64,000 bases of DNA, taken from assembly GCA_032191485.1 (NCBI GenBank), contig JAVDOI010000005.1:10483931-10547930 (forward strand). The letters run 5' to 3'. Made by a program: the position numbers and the translations under genes. The stretch is from Leptoclinus maculatus. Lineage: Eukaryota > Chordata > Actinopteri > Perciformes > Stichaeidae. This document shows positions 12,854 to 49,082 of the stretch, in pieces. Position 1 is the stretch's first letter. Every line of letters starts with the position of its first letter. The notes below the pieces were generated by a model. It was not told where the DNA came from. It made no database searches and saw only the letters and a program-made list of their open reading frames with translations.

Positions 12854-15737
12854 CGTTGTTGACTTTTCACCACAATGTAGCGCATCAGGTGGAGTTCAGT
12901 GTCCAGATATGGAATTTTAGATGCTCAAATTTCGATGTCCTCTTAGGGGCTTTTAGGATTTTTCATCAATTCAACTGTTGAGATTCAAAGTTAATTATTG
13001 TTCTTGGAAACTATCCGCTGATATATAATCAACAGTGGCCGAACAGTTACTGAATGGAACTTGTGGTGGGAGTGCTTTCTCAACTGCTGCTTCCAGGGTC
13101 AATAATTAACTTCTTGGCTGTCAAATGTATGTTTTTAATGCGCTCATGAGCAAATACGTATGCTTTATTTTGAAAGATGTAACGGAAGTTGTACATTTGT
13201 GTCTCGCACTTGTCGCTGTGTCTATGTGGCTGCTCTCTTTTGCAAAGGAATGTCGTTGCTGCTATATCTCTGTTGGGATGGAGGACTGACAGATGTTTCG
13301 AGAAAAAGATGTCGGGACTGCAATTGCTCGTACTAATAAATAACCGTGAGTATTTGTAGCTCATACTACCTGAGACAAAAGCATCCAGTCTAGCAGCGGT
13401 TTAATGCCAATGAGTGTACAGGGGGTGGGGAGCTAAGCTAGCTAGCATCGTCTGGAGAGCTAGCTACAACAGAGCGGATAACGTTACTCAGCCAGTGTAG
13501 GTTACATATCACTGTTTCACCATTGACATGCCCTTCGGAGTATTTGGCTTTAATCAATTAGGTATAATTGAATCAAAACTTTGATAAATAACCCTGTCAG
13601 GAGCGCTAAACAGCCTGGACAGCTAATGCTAACGTGAGGTGGATAACGTTAAAGGGAAAATTCACCCCCAGAAGAATTGAGTCACGGTGTTGCACCCCTC
13701 GACTTTACATGTGAGCTGTTCTCTCTTTAAGTTGACCAAAGTCACCCACTGCACGGATGGGAACTAGAGACCCGTCCCGAGGCTGGTCTGGTGGTGAATA
13801 ATGTAACGGCTCTTGTGACAGCTAGGACCCATTAGGATTTAATAGGGACACGGAGCAGCCATATGCCCTTATTCAGCACTAGTAATTATCTCATAATCGA
13901 CTAGTCGTTTTGGCTCTAATGCAATAACACATTAATGTAGACGAGTCTTACTTATAATTCCAACGTTTTTTCAAATCGTACAAATTTAGCACAGACATGT
14001 AATTTCAGGCTAGCCACTTTTTTTCTGGATTAGGAAGCAATGGCACGACCGGTGAGAAAAGTTTTTTATTATCGCATTGTAGGATTATTTCTATAGCACA
14101 ATTTTGGACATGTGCTTTACATTAAAAAATAAAAACATCCATAGATAAAATATGATTAAAAGACAGTACAACGTACATACAATACTAATTAAACGGGGAG
14201 TAAAATATAAGTAATGTGAAAAAAAATACTAAGTACAGGAATAAAAACACTGTCAAAACAAACATAGTAGCATCTAAGATGTTCGGGCACTTTGTTCCAG
14301 TTTCATGCAGCATAACAGATAAATACTGCTTCAGACCAAACTCTGTGCTGTTCCAGCTGAGATGAGACATGTATTCTGGTCCTAAACCACTCAGTGATTT
14401 ACAGTATGCAGCAGCACTTTAAACATATATTCTGTAACTAACTGGAAGCCTAGTGTGAAGATTTCATAACTGCAGTAATAATGGAGATGGAATATTGTTT
14501 CATCCAGATGGTTGGAAGAGTGTTTCTGGAAATACATTCAGAATTTAGAACAGCAGGATAAATGACCGTCTGGGTTTTTCCAGTGATCACAGTGTCATTA
14601 TTAATATAGAATAATTGTTGTGCAGAAAAATTGGATGCTTAGCTCTGTGACTCATGAAAGGCATAAGCTGGGGCAACATCAAATCAGGTTCTAATGGTGT
14701 AATTTCCATTTTACAGGACTCCACAGTGAGGGTTGCCATTGTCAGTCATTTTGAGAAATTGGCAACCAATGCTTGGCCTTTGGTTGCCATCAATGGCAAA
14801 CCACTTTTTAACATATAGAAAAAAGGTACAGCAAAAAGCAAAACGTGCGCCCCAAAATCCATTGATATATAATTTTGGTTGCATTAGTGATATTTAAATA
14901 TGGCTGGTCAAGTCAGAACCAGACAACATGCATTAGTGTGCACAGAGGAATCTGTTTTTAAAATGAAGTTTTTACAACATCACAAACGAAATGTGCAAAT
15001 TGATAGAACTGACAAAGAACCTGAACGAAAAACGAGTGTCCCGGCATCTTTAAGCTGTACGGAAAAATGAGACCGCAAAGCCTGCACAACATACCCCTGA
15101 CATGTATGCACGTCACATTTCCATTATTAAGCTGACGTATATCTGCACTGTGTCTTCATTACTCAAAATGTAAGCTGACTAACAATGGCAACCATGTTTT
15201 CAGTTTCGGCAACCAAAAGCGGATGCCTGGTTGCCGGGCCTGGAAACCACTTTTAAAAAAAGTGTGTTGGGCCACGTCTTAGGGAAACGGTGGTTCTCTG
15301 TGTTTCTTGATATTTATCGACTGCAATAACCAGAATATCATATGTACGAGTGTGTTTCCTTTTAACTTTTGTGTTTGACGAATATGCCTTTTTCTTATCA
15401 TGCCTACACCTTGAAAGTGAATGGGAGTTAATTCCCAACCATAACTTTTGTATTCCTCTGTTGTTTTTTTTCACAGATGATGCTCAAAATAACATAGTAA
15501 TTACTTCCACCTCTGACTGGCGACCAAGAACATCCAGTCAGATCTAAGAGAACTGCTGCTGAATTCAGAGACGATATTGAGTCACTTGGCTTCATATGTG
15601 CTTCTAAGCATGGGTCCTTAACTTCCTCATCCACCAGGACACGCTGTTACACGATCCCTTCGGTTGTTGTGTGAAGGACCGTCAGGGGAGTTCCACCACC
15701 GTACCGTTACTGTAGAAGCCCGAGACGCACTGGTAAG
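12530..15737. other. Intergenic or 5' region between TRAF2 and RABL6
   Basis: No convincing coding sequence. It contains a (GTT)n microsatellite at about 12822-12860 and AT-rich sequence. At 14730-15200 short matching motifs in opposite orientation (GGTTGCCATTGTCAG and ACAATGGCAACC) suggest a decayed transposon. The 15477-15737 segment could be RABL6 5' UTR. The RABL6 ATG has A at -3. Confidence 0.4.
12822..12860. repeat. (GTT)n microsatellite
   Basis: Around twelve GTT triplets with one GTC interruption, upstream of TRAF2. Confidence 0.95.
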
Positions 15738-34390
<18,653 letters not shown>

Positions 34391-36890
34391 AAAATAAAAA
34401 ACAAACTTCTGGTTCCTTGACTTGTAAGAGCATAAAGCATCTCCAAGCCATACGCAATACGCAAGGCTACTGACAACACCCAGGTAAAATCACTTAGGAC
34501 TCTGGTACCTGTATGTTCCTTCTGATTGATTTCCCCATCTGCACTACCGCGGTCACTTCCACTCCAGCCGACAGCAAATGGCGGGGAGACCCACGCTCTA
34601 CATAAATTAAAAATGTTGATGATCGGTATAGCCACAGATTGGCTCTTTGTACTTTGACACGTTTGAATATGTTGGCTGAACATTTTGTCTTTGATTTGAT
34701 ACACTCTGCAAGTGATCCACTCCCACTCCGCTACTGTAAATAGGGTCACCGTTTTGTTTTGAATTAGTTTGTTTGGTGTAATATTGGAGAGCATGCTTAA
34801 AGTGACGAGTGACTCCTTAGAGACTTCATCGTGTTCTGTCTTTTCTTTTTTTCCTACATGTTGGCTCAAGTGCTCAATGGCAGATTTGGTCTCATGTCTC
34901 TGAGGAACAATTTAGATTGAGTTGATTGAAGAATTTTGGCCATCGACAACAAAGGAAATTACTTTCCCTTCTTCACTCTTGGAGTACGTCCACACTAAGT
35001 CGGCTACATTTGAAAGCATTAGATGTGACAGTTGCACTCCTCTTCCCTTGTAATTTGTCAAAGTGGAAAACAAATTATTCAGCATCTGGGACGCCTTACC
35101 GGGTCCTGAAGAAATATTTATTTTTGCCTGGTTTGAAAACTAAGTGGTGATCCATGATGTTGGGACAGTGAGTCAGTCTGTGTACTATAGTCTGCCGTGT
35201 CTCTTGGCCAAGTCACAGCAAGAATGTATGACTCTGATTGTCTAATGTGACCGTGACCATCTTGAAAGAAACGAATATTGTGTAATCTGATCCTGGCATT
35301 ACCAGTTTCCACTAAAAAAAAGTGTAATGGTGTTCTCTATTAGTCGGCTTATTGTGGACATAGTCTGTGCGAAACTGACGGGCAATTTTCGAGGTCAGCA
35401 AAAATGATCGAGGTCATGTCCATATATCATTCAATAAGTTAACGTTAAAATAGTTGAGGTCATGTTCATATATCGTACAATAAGTCGATAATTAAAAAAT
35501 GATCGAGGTCATGTCCATATATCCTACATTAAGTCGTTCAGGTAAAAATGATCGTAGTCATGTTCATACATCGTACGATAAGTAGATAACGTGATTATCG
35601 TGACAGGCCTCATTTAAAGCCACATGTCCTCGCCGGTGATTTCATGAATGGTTAATATAACTTGTATAAGTTACTCTCCTGTCCCGTTGGCACAAATCAA
35701 CAGTTGACAAGCGAACCTAGCGGCCCCCTTTTCTCTGCTTCACCCTGAGGGCGACACACAAATGTTTTCTGCAACTGCCTTAACGGAGGTTTAGCTCCGA
35801 GGGAATGACGTTCCGCCGTCCTTGTGAACCATTTTTTAAGTTTTCCTACTGTAAAGCGTTCGCTCACCTTTTATCGGTGAAAACAGAGTTTCCGTCATCT
35901 CTGAAGCCTGTTATCAGATTGAAGTGAATCAGGACATCTGTTTGTCTTTTGTTTTCCTTTGATTCTCCTCTGACAGCAACAACACCATCCTTCTAAGGGA
36001 GTGTTATGGAGTCGTGTTAATATTTCTCTGCAAGTGAAATTTCCAAGATGTCCCTGTTGTTTTATCCTTGTGTTATTTATTGCTTCCGTTGTTTTGTTTT
36101 GTTTTGCGAAACTTCAGGATTTAGTTTGCGTGAGTTTGTGCTGAAACTGTCGTCAACGATCAAATGCAGCTTTCTACGGATCACAGCTGTTCATATCTCC
36201 TATAAACACTAATGGTTCACTTCCACTGCTTTTAAAGACATGTACGTGGTGATATGAACAACAAACAGTATCTTCCATAAACCACCACCTTTTTTTTCAA
36301 ACAAGTGAAGCATTGTTGCATCTAATAGAAAATAACGATGTGTATATTTAGACAGATTTCATACGGTCTCCATCTTCCATTCATACGTGTTGTACAAAGA
36401 AATTGTTTGATATTCCAAAGTTGAAACTACTCGGCATTGATCCAGCTTTTCTTTTTTTTTTTTGGGGTCATGTGATTGAGGATAAATGCTGAAAGCGCAG
36501 TTCCAAGCAAAGCATGAGACTTAAATGTACAGCAAGAACAGAATGTATAAAGTATATAAATAATATCCTTTATATCTGAAGAGCTTTGTTCCAAAATGAT
36601 ACATACGGAATGTGGAAATATGGAAAAATGTCCATAAATATCATTGAAATGCTATAAAATGATGGAACCAAGAAAGATCTAACACGAGGGGGAAAAAATC
36701 TGCTCTCCGGAGTACTGACGATGTGAATGGATATGTATTTTCAGGTATTTTGTTTTCCAAATGGATGTGTGGCATTTTGGAATGAGACCCTTCATTTATT
36801 TTTCACCCCATGACATGTTCCATCTTTGCACTGTGTGAGTTTGCCTATGTTTGGTTTGTCCAATAAATGCAAACTTATTTCTTCATAAAG
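34391..36890 (+). other. rabl6: Probable RABL6 3' UTR and downstream sequence
   Basis: No coding sequence. AATAAA occurs just after the stop (34393-34398) and again at 36862-36867. The latter, with downstream GT-rich sequence, would give a 3' UTR of about 2.5 kb. An A-run at about 36908-36919 is genomic. Imperfect tandem repeats at 35399-35590 lie inside. Which polyadenylation site is used cannot be told here. Confidence 0.45.
35399..35590. repeat. About four imperfect tandem copies of a 55-60-bp unit
   Basis: Each unit contains AAAATGATCGAGGTCATGT followed by CCATATATC-like sequence and (A)TAAGT. The copies diverge by several bases each. Confidence 0.8.
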
Positions 36891-36899
36891 ATCATTTCT

Positions 36900-38985
36900 T
36901 GTCTTTAAAAAAAAAAAAACGTGGTTTGGATGATTCTGTGCATTTCTGCAAAAAGAGAAGTATAGCTGAAATGAAGCCAGGACATCTTCCTCCTCATGCT
37001 GCGACCTCATACTCTCTGGTCTCATACAGCTCTGGATCAGCCAGAGCTCTGCTCAGGTGATGTCATCAGGCTGTTCTAAAGCCCAATCCCCAAAGTCCCC
37101 TCCTAAGGCCTTGAACCCTCAGGGACGTCACTGACATCAGCAGGTTAGTGGTTGAGTTTGAGGGGCTTGAAATGGTGGAAATACGAATGGGACTGCACTT
37201 TGGCACGTGACCTTGATGACGATCAAATGTGGTCAATAGGGTTTTATTTTACTGCCTGATTTTACTCTTACCGATTAGGGGATAATCAAGAAAACTATTA
37301 GCGTTTGTCAAAATGTCTTCAATAAGCCAAATTAAAAGACAAACGGTAGTCTATGAATGAACCAGGTGTTGGTTGTCTGCTTGCATTCCTCTGATTTAAT
37401 GTGTTTTTATGTTCCATCTTAAATCCCTTAATGTTCATTTTTCTGTGTAAATTTGTTGTTCAGCTGAACACCCATTAGCCGTCCTCTTGGTTTACCTTTT
37501 CTTTTTACCCTGTCTGTAAAGTCACAACGCTATGGATTGTGGGTAATTCCCTCAGGCAAAGTCTACAGATTAAAGTAAAGTGCTCAAAATGTGTGCGAGA
37601 GAGCCCTCAAGCACTTGACGAGGGACAGAGGGACAACCCCAAACACTCGCTGACATCACAGGGCCTTAAAGTCCTTGAGTGTGGACTTGGACTTTGGGAA
37701 TCGGGCCTAAGATGTTGGGCCGGTTGCACTCGAGTGATCCACGATGTTAGAATTCTCCTTTAAACTCCTCCTGCCACTGTCCATTTTTGTTGCATGAAAA
37801 AAGGACAGTGAAATTTTAGAAATGTGTTTTGTTAATCCTGCGAATTACCCTTATTTGAATTGGTCATATTTACTATAATCTGCATTATAGATAGATCATG
37901 TGAGTTTAGCACTTTAAAGTCTTTATTATTTATTATCTTTATTATCCTCCAGATATCCGCACCAGAGGTTGCAGGGGGATGGCAAAGAAACGTACATGTC
38001 TACCTCATTCTTTAGTTTTTCAAAGCCCAAATAATTTTCAACAGGAAGCTATTTTGGGTAAAAAAACAACAACTCAAAACTACTTTGTTCAACCTCCACA
38101 TCATCCAGTCACTCGTGCACATCATAAAAACAATTATCTCATTGCAAATGCTTTGGCACATTTATGCAAATGATTGTGAACAATTGTCTGCTGTTTTCCC
38201 ACATTATCAACTGCTTCTGTCACGTTGATCAAAATGCATTAAACTGTTTGTTTACAGTCATTGCATGCTAAATGTTTGAACCAGCATATTTCTATACTTT
38301 CCTATTCTGTTTTTTTTTTGTAAATGTCCCCCGAATTGATGAATTGCTCTCATGTGAATCGCCTTCGATGTTCTGGTGGTCGTGTTAGCGAAACTGTTCA
38401 CTCATCCACCAGACACAGAACATCTAGATTGAAGTTCTAGGTGAAGGTTTTACACGTACTTGCCAAAAGCAATATCCCCCAAAAAATGATAATAAAATAC
38501 CGGTAAGCATAATCTGACCACAGAAAGTGGTTATGCTCAAATTGGATATAGAGTGAAGAGGAAGAGAAGCGATTCCTGTCTTTGTCCCACAGTGGGGGAA
38601 TTTGCAGTTTTAAATAGCAGCAAAAAGGATAGTGCAATAACAACAAGCATCAGTAAATAAATAAATACAAGAATGAATAAATACATGAATATGAATACAG
38701 TATCAAGTAAGAAACTGGTTCGAAGGATATTTGGCCCTCTGTTATTGGAAAGCATAATAATGGAAAGTGTGAATTTTGTGAAGATGTTTCATTGTTTTGT
38801 CAGAAGTATGATTCAGCGAGAGAAGTTTTAAATAATGGACTAAAAGCGAGGGAACCTCTTCAAGAATATTTAGGGTCAACAAGAATAATATTACTAATAT
38901 TTTTGTGTTTGTTTGTTTGATTCGTTTCTTTTTGTTTGTTTAATTATTTAGTTTTCTTTCTTGTTTTTTTGTTGTCGGATGAGAG
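36900..38985. other. Intergenic DNA between RABL6 and IMP4
   Basis: AT-rich, with short reading frames only and no recognisable domains. No RNA gene recognised. A GTTT/T-rich run is at about 38900-38970. Confidence 0.5.
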
Positions 38986-39083
38986 AGAGGGTAGGTCCTT
39001 AGTCCACACTCCAGATAAGTGTGCGGCGGTAATGCACCCGAAAGCTGTTTGCCAACCGCCAGGAAAAATAAAAGAAGAAGAAG
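38986..39083 (+). mobile_element. LINE-tail-like fragment upstream of IMP4
   Basis: The sequence GTGCGGCGGTAATGCACC, then GTTTGCCAACCGCCAGG and an AATAAAAGAAGAAGAAGAAG tail resembles a common 3' end of fish retroposons. It sits about 130 bp upstream of the IMP4 ATG and thus close to its promoter. Confidence 0.45.
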
Positions 39084-39084
39084 A

Positions 39085-39210
39085 AGTCAGTATCGAGCGA
39101 TTTGGTTGGCTCCTCCTGTCAGCCAACGAAGGAAGCTCTTGTACGCATGTCCTTCTACCTCCACGTGATTACTCCTCGCCTGCTATCCGGTTCCTCTTCA
39201 AAGATACACC
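39085..39210 (+). promoter_or_regulatory. imp4: Likely IMP4 promoter and 5' UTR with E-box and TOP-like tract
   Basis: Just upstream of the IMP4 ATG there is a canonical E-box CACGTG at 39162-39167 and a pyrimidine run TTCCTCTTC at 39191-39199. Ribosome-biogenesis genes are common MYC targets through CACGTG, and many translation-related mRNAs start with a pyrimidine (TOP) tract. No TATA box is evident. The transcription start is not known, so the TOP reading is inference. Confidence 0.4.
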
Positions 39211-45406
<6,196 letters not shown>

Positions 45407-45500
45407 GAACTAATAAAGCAGAACAAACTGTTGTCAAAAAATAATTTTTTTTGTTTGTTGCATACCAGATATGATAGAACTATAATTTGTTCAAATAAAG
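45407..45500 (+). terminator. imp4: IMP4 3' UTR and polyadenylation signals
   Basis: AATAAA at 45412-45417 lies only 5 nt after the TAG, and a second AATAAA is at 45494-45499 followed by GT-rich sequence. A 3' UTR of under about 130 nt is likely, usual for small housekeeping genes. Confidence 0.55.
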
Positions 45501-45779
45501 GGTTTTACCATAGTCGAACTGCATCAAATCCATCATGACTGAAAGTAGATTTCAACTAGAGTCGAATTAAGCCTTTTTTGATAAAACCATTGATTAACAA
45601 AGATCTAATGCATTCTGTTCTGTTCTGTATTGTGTTGTTTTTTTTTTATAAAATGTGTGATGATCTATGTTGGCTCAATGGTGTTCATACTAAGTTTATA
45701 CTTATCCATATGTGCAAAGATTTACTGTAAGTGTATGAACAACTGCAGGGGATTGAGCATCCCCCTATGTAATTTCATC

Positions 45780-46060
45780 AGTTAGGATTCAGGTGACACA
45801 GGTACTTGTTCTTTCTCACCTAGGGAACTGTATGGTTGTTTGGTCCTGTGCTGCAAAAACAAGATTCCACATTCATTTGCTGTCTGAATGTACAGTTGTG
45901 TTCATGAAGAACAAATCATGGAGCAAAATATATGGTGGTCTAATAAGAATTCATAAGCAAATATTGAGTTATGTAATTCCTGAAACACGGCACAATTTAA
46001 TGCAGTTATCTTTAAATCTGTCCCTTGTCTTGTAGTACAAATAAATGCAGAGTGATTTGT
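45780..46060 (+). pseudogene. Relic of a LINE reverse-transcriptase C-terminal region
   Basis: The frame at 45793-46035 starts MTQVLVLSHLGNCMVVWSCA, which resembles the 'hLdYCavvWs' block common near the end of LINE reverse transcriptases. The rest is too degraded to place, and AATAAA is at 46041-46046. Confidence 0.35.
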
Positions 46061-46315
46061 ATCTGAAAAAATTTACGTGCCTCTAATTCACAACTCGCAT
46101 ATCATCATTTGTAAATAAACAGGTTGCAAAATGCTAAATCCAGTGTCAGAGATTTAAGAACAATACACACTTCACAACCATGTAAGACAAAACAAATGGA
46201 GGCTCTTTATTTCACTCCGATCATTTCATCAGACAACAGCAGGCTCCTTGTGAACCCCCAGCAGACTGGCCACACTAACATATACCCCCTCAGACAAGTC
46301 CATCCCCCACCAACC

Positions 46316-46705
46316 AGTAACATAACTTCGACTTTCTATCTCATAATTATGACTTTCTATCTCATAACTTCGACTTTCTATCTCATAATTATGACTTTCT
46401 ATCATAATTATGACATTCTATCTCATCATTTTGACTTTCTATCTCATCATTTTGACTTTCTATCTCATAATTATGACTTTCTATCTCATACTTTCTATCT
46501 CATCATTTTGATATTCTATCTCATAATTTTGACTTTCTATCTCATAATTATGACTTTCTATCTCATAATTATGACTTTCTATCTCATAATTATGACTTTC
46601 TATCTCATCATTTTGGCTTTCTATCATAATTTTGACTTTCTATCTCATAACCTCGACTTTCTATCTCATAACTTCGACTTTCTATCTCGTAATTTCGACT
46701 ATGGG
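46316..46705. repeat. Tandem repeat GACTTTCTATCTCATAATTA, about 20-bp unit
   Basis: Around eighteen units, with variants CATAACTTC, CATAATTAT and CATCATTTT. The repeating YLI-type 250-codon frame across it is an artefact. Confidence 0.92.
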
Positions 46706-46833
46706 GATATTTTTATTATCAAGTCTAACTTTACATTTAAACATTTTTTATTACATTTTTTTTTACCTTTTTTTCACCTTTTTTTTTGCTGGCAGATTCG
46801 CGGGCCACATAAAATTACGTGGCGGGCCGCATT

Positions 46834-47047
46834 CAAACCTGTTGGAAAGGGGCAGGAAAGTTCCTGCCCCTTTTGACAGGTTTTAGACATCCCAGACACA
46901 CCCAAACCAACCTGGCCAGTAAAAGCGATCTTAAACTTTCGCCTGTAGTTTTTGCACTCTTACATGCCTTATTAAATGGTGTAGATTGGTGATGTCACGA
47001 GGTCCCGCACGATTTTTGAAAGTTCCTGCCCCTTTCCAACAGTTTTG
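46834..47047. repeat. Palindrome around AAAGGGGCAGGAAAGTTCCTGCCCC with a distant third copy
   Basis: CTGTTGGAAAGGGGCAGGAA and TTCCTGCCCCTTTTGACAGG face each other at 46840-46881. TTCCTGCCCCTTTCCAACAG recurs at about 47023-47042. This may be a decayed transposon end; CGGGCCACATAAAATTACGT at 46801 is a hAT-like motif. Confidence 0.6.
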
Positions 47048-47367
47048 TTAGATGGGTTGGAGTGTTTGCGAAATTGTGGATTCCTTCTGAACGGAGTGCC
47101 CTGGTTATTAGGTGTTTAGAGGCACCGTAGTGCTGAACAAATGACTAAAAAATACAGAAAAACTAAACTAAACTTAAAGAGGCATAGGGCTCTGTGTCTC
47201 TTGTAAGATGGTGCCAGCTGCACGGACGTGCATTTGCAAGTTGCAGTTGCAACACTTGCACGCCCACACATACATTCGCACAACACACACACACACACAG
47301 ATGTGTGGGGTTTGCAGGGACTTTCTAGGTGACAGTTCAGGGTGATGTTCAGGGTGATGTGCTAAAA

Positions 47368-47788
47368 ACAGAGTACTGTAGAAAATCACAGTAACGAACA
47401 GAGTACTGTAGAACTCACAGTAACTAACAATCTACTGTAGAAAATCACAGTAACGACCATAGTACTGTAAAAAACCACAGTAACGAACAGAGTTCTGTAG
47501 AACTCACAGTAACTAACAATCTATTGTAAAAAAACACAGTAACAAACATAGTACTGTAAAAAAACCACAGTAACAAACATAGTACTGTAGAAAATCACAG
47601 TAACGCACATAGTACTGTAGAACTCACAGTAACTAACAATCTACTGTAGAAAATCACAGTAATGAACATAATACTGTAAAAAAACACAGTAACGAACATA
47701 GTACTGTAAAAAAACACAGTAACGAACATAGTACTGTAGAAAACCACAGTAACAAACATAGTACTGTAGAAAATCACAGTAACGCACA
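47368..47788. repeat. Tandem repeat of about 30 bp (TACTGTAGAAAATCACAGTA)
   Basis: About fourteen units of TACTGTAGAAAATCACAGTA plus ACGAACATAG, alternating with a shorter variant TAGAACTCACAGTAACTAAC. Each unit contains TACTGT...ACAGTA, so every unit can fold on itself. Confidence 0.92.
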
Positions 47789-47977
47789 GAGACGTTCCCC
47801 CCAGTGACTGTCAGGATCTCGGGACAGCTCCCCAGGTTGAGAACCGCTGGTCAAAACAACTTTCCTGCTGCAGCTTTTGCCAGTTGTCCTTCACTGAATG
47901 TGTATTTATTCAAATTCATATGGCAAATGAAACTAAGTCAGGTTTGACTTAACTGTCTATGAAACAGTCATAATATA

Positions 47978-48014
47978 ATAATAGTCATAATATCCCTGAT
48001 ATTATGACTATTAT
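47978..48014. repeat. Perfect 17-bp-arm hairpin
   Basis: ATAATAGTCATAATATC, a CCT loop, then GATATTATGACTATTAT. No function assigned; AT-rich cruciform-prone DNA. Confidence 0.9.
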
Positions 48015-48169
48015 AGATTTTCTATAATCTGTGAATGAATGATACATTTTCATTCTCTGCTGGGATGATTATTATTTGATATTTATAATTGGTATCACCT
48101 AATTATCTTGTTATTTTATTTTTTTGTTAAATGTTTGGTCCAATTGTTTGGTCCAATTGTGGACTTATC

Positions 48170-48197
48170 ATTGTCATTGATGGTCATCAATGACAAT
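48170..48197. repeat. Perfect 13-bp-arm hairpin
   Basis: ATTGTCATTGATG, a two-base spacer, then CATCAATGACAAT. A further direct copy of ATTGTCATTGATG follows at about 48208-48220. Confidence 0.85.
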
Positions 48198-48787
48198 GAT
48201 GACCATTGTCATTGATGTCAACTGTGAAATCAACTGTCCTGAGTCACACGTTTGAAAACGAGATGGTACATTTCAAAGGCTTATTACTAATAAAGAATTT
48301 CCAATGATATAACTTTTTTTGTGTTGTGTTGTCGAACTGCACAACAATTGTCAGACGTTTTCCTTTCATAAATTGTCATATTTTCAAGATGTATCAGATT
48401 ATATTTACCATACCATAGATTATATTTACCATAATGTATACCAGTACACTACAGTGCTTTACACACTATACACTACTATTTGATGAAGATTGAATTTGAA
48501 ATATTGTTTGATCTTTAGTTTATCCTAATATGTCCTCACACCAGAGATTAAGGATTAACAGACAGAGCTGAAGTAAATTACAATTGAGTGCAAGGTGCAA
48601 GATTTGAAAGTAAAAAAACCTAAACATGGAGAGAGGAGTTCTCTACACTGACTTTGGCCAAGTGTGTGTGTGCGACTCACCCACAGGCATTAGCTCCACC
48701 ACTATTAGGGTAGGCGATGTTGGAGCAGCCAACTGAAGTTCCACACACACTCCAGACACACTGCTGGATCCACACAACATACCTCAT

Positions 48788-48790
<3 letters not shown>

Positions 48791-48834
<44 letters not shown>
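48791..48834. repeat. (CA)n microsatellite
   Basis: About 44 bp of CA repeats shortly before the satellite block. Confidence 0.95.
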
Positions 48835-48835
<1 letters not shown>

Positions 48836-49082
48836 CGTAAAAGATGCAGTAAGTTAGTTACACTTATTTGACCTGCTTCTAATGTTATAGAACAAAAGCT
48901 CCCAACCTTTTGGATACACAGTTTGAGTAGTCATACATTAAAAGACCATACCAGGTATGTTTGCATGTTTTCATTGCACATGTATCTTACTTTAAAAATG
49001 CTGTGGTGTTTTAGATTGAGGATCTATTCCTGACCATTACTCATAATAACACAGTCAACCTCCAGAGACATCATCACGCATC

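Noticed and set aside
13080..13364. 94-codon frame upstream of TRAF2 as a gene or coding exon
   Set aside because: No recognisable domain and no splice fit to the TRAF2 start; left unannotated.
37977..38173. 64-codon frame between RABL6 and IMP4
   Set aside because: Short, low-complexity, no domain, no conserved-looking motif.
46124..46886. 250-codon frame with repeated FYLI motifs
   Set aside because: Open only because the 20-bp tandem repeat lacks stops in this frame; no membrane-protein evidence.
47368..47788. CRISPR-like array of 30-bp repeats
   Set aside because: Units are contiguous with no unique spacers; a minisatellite.
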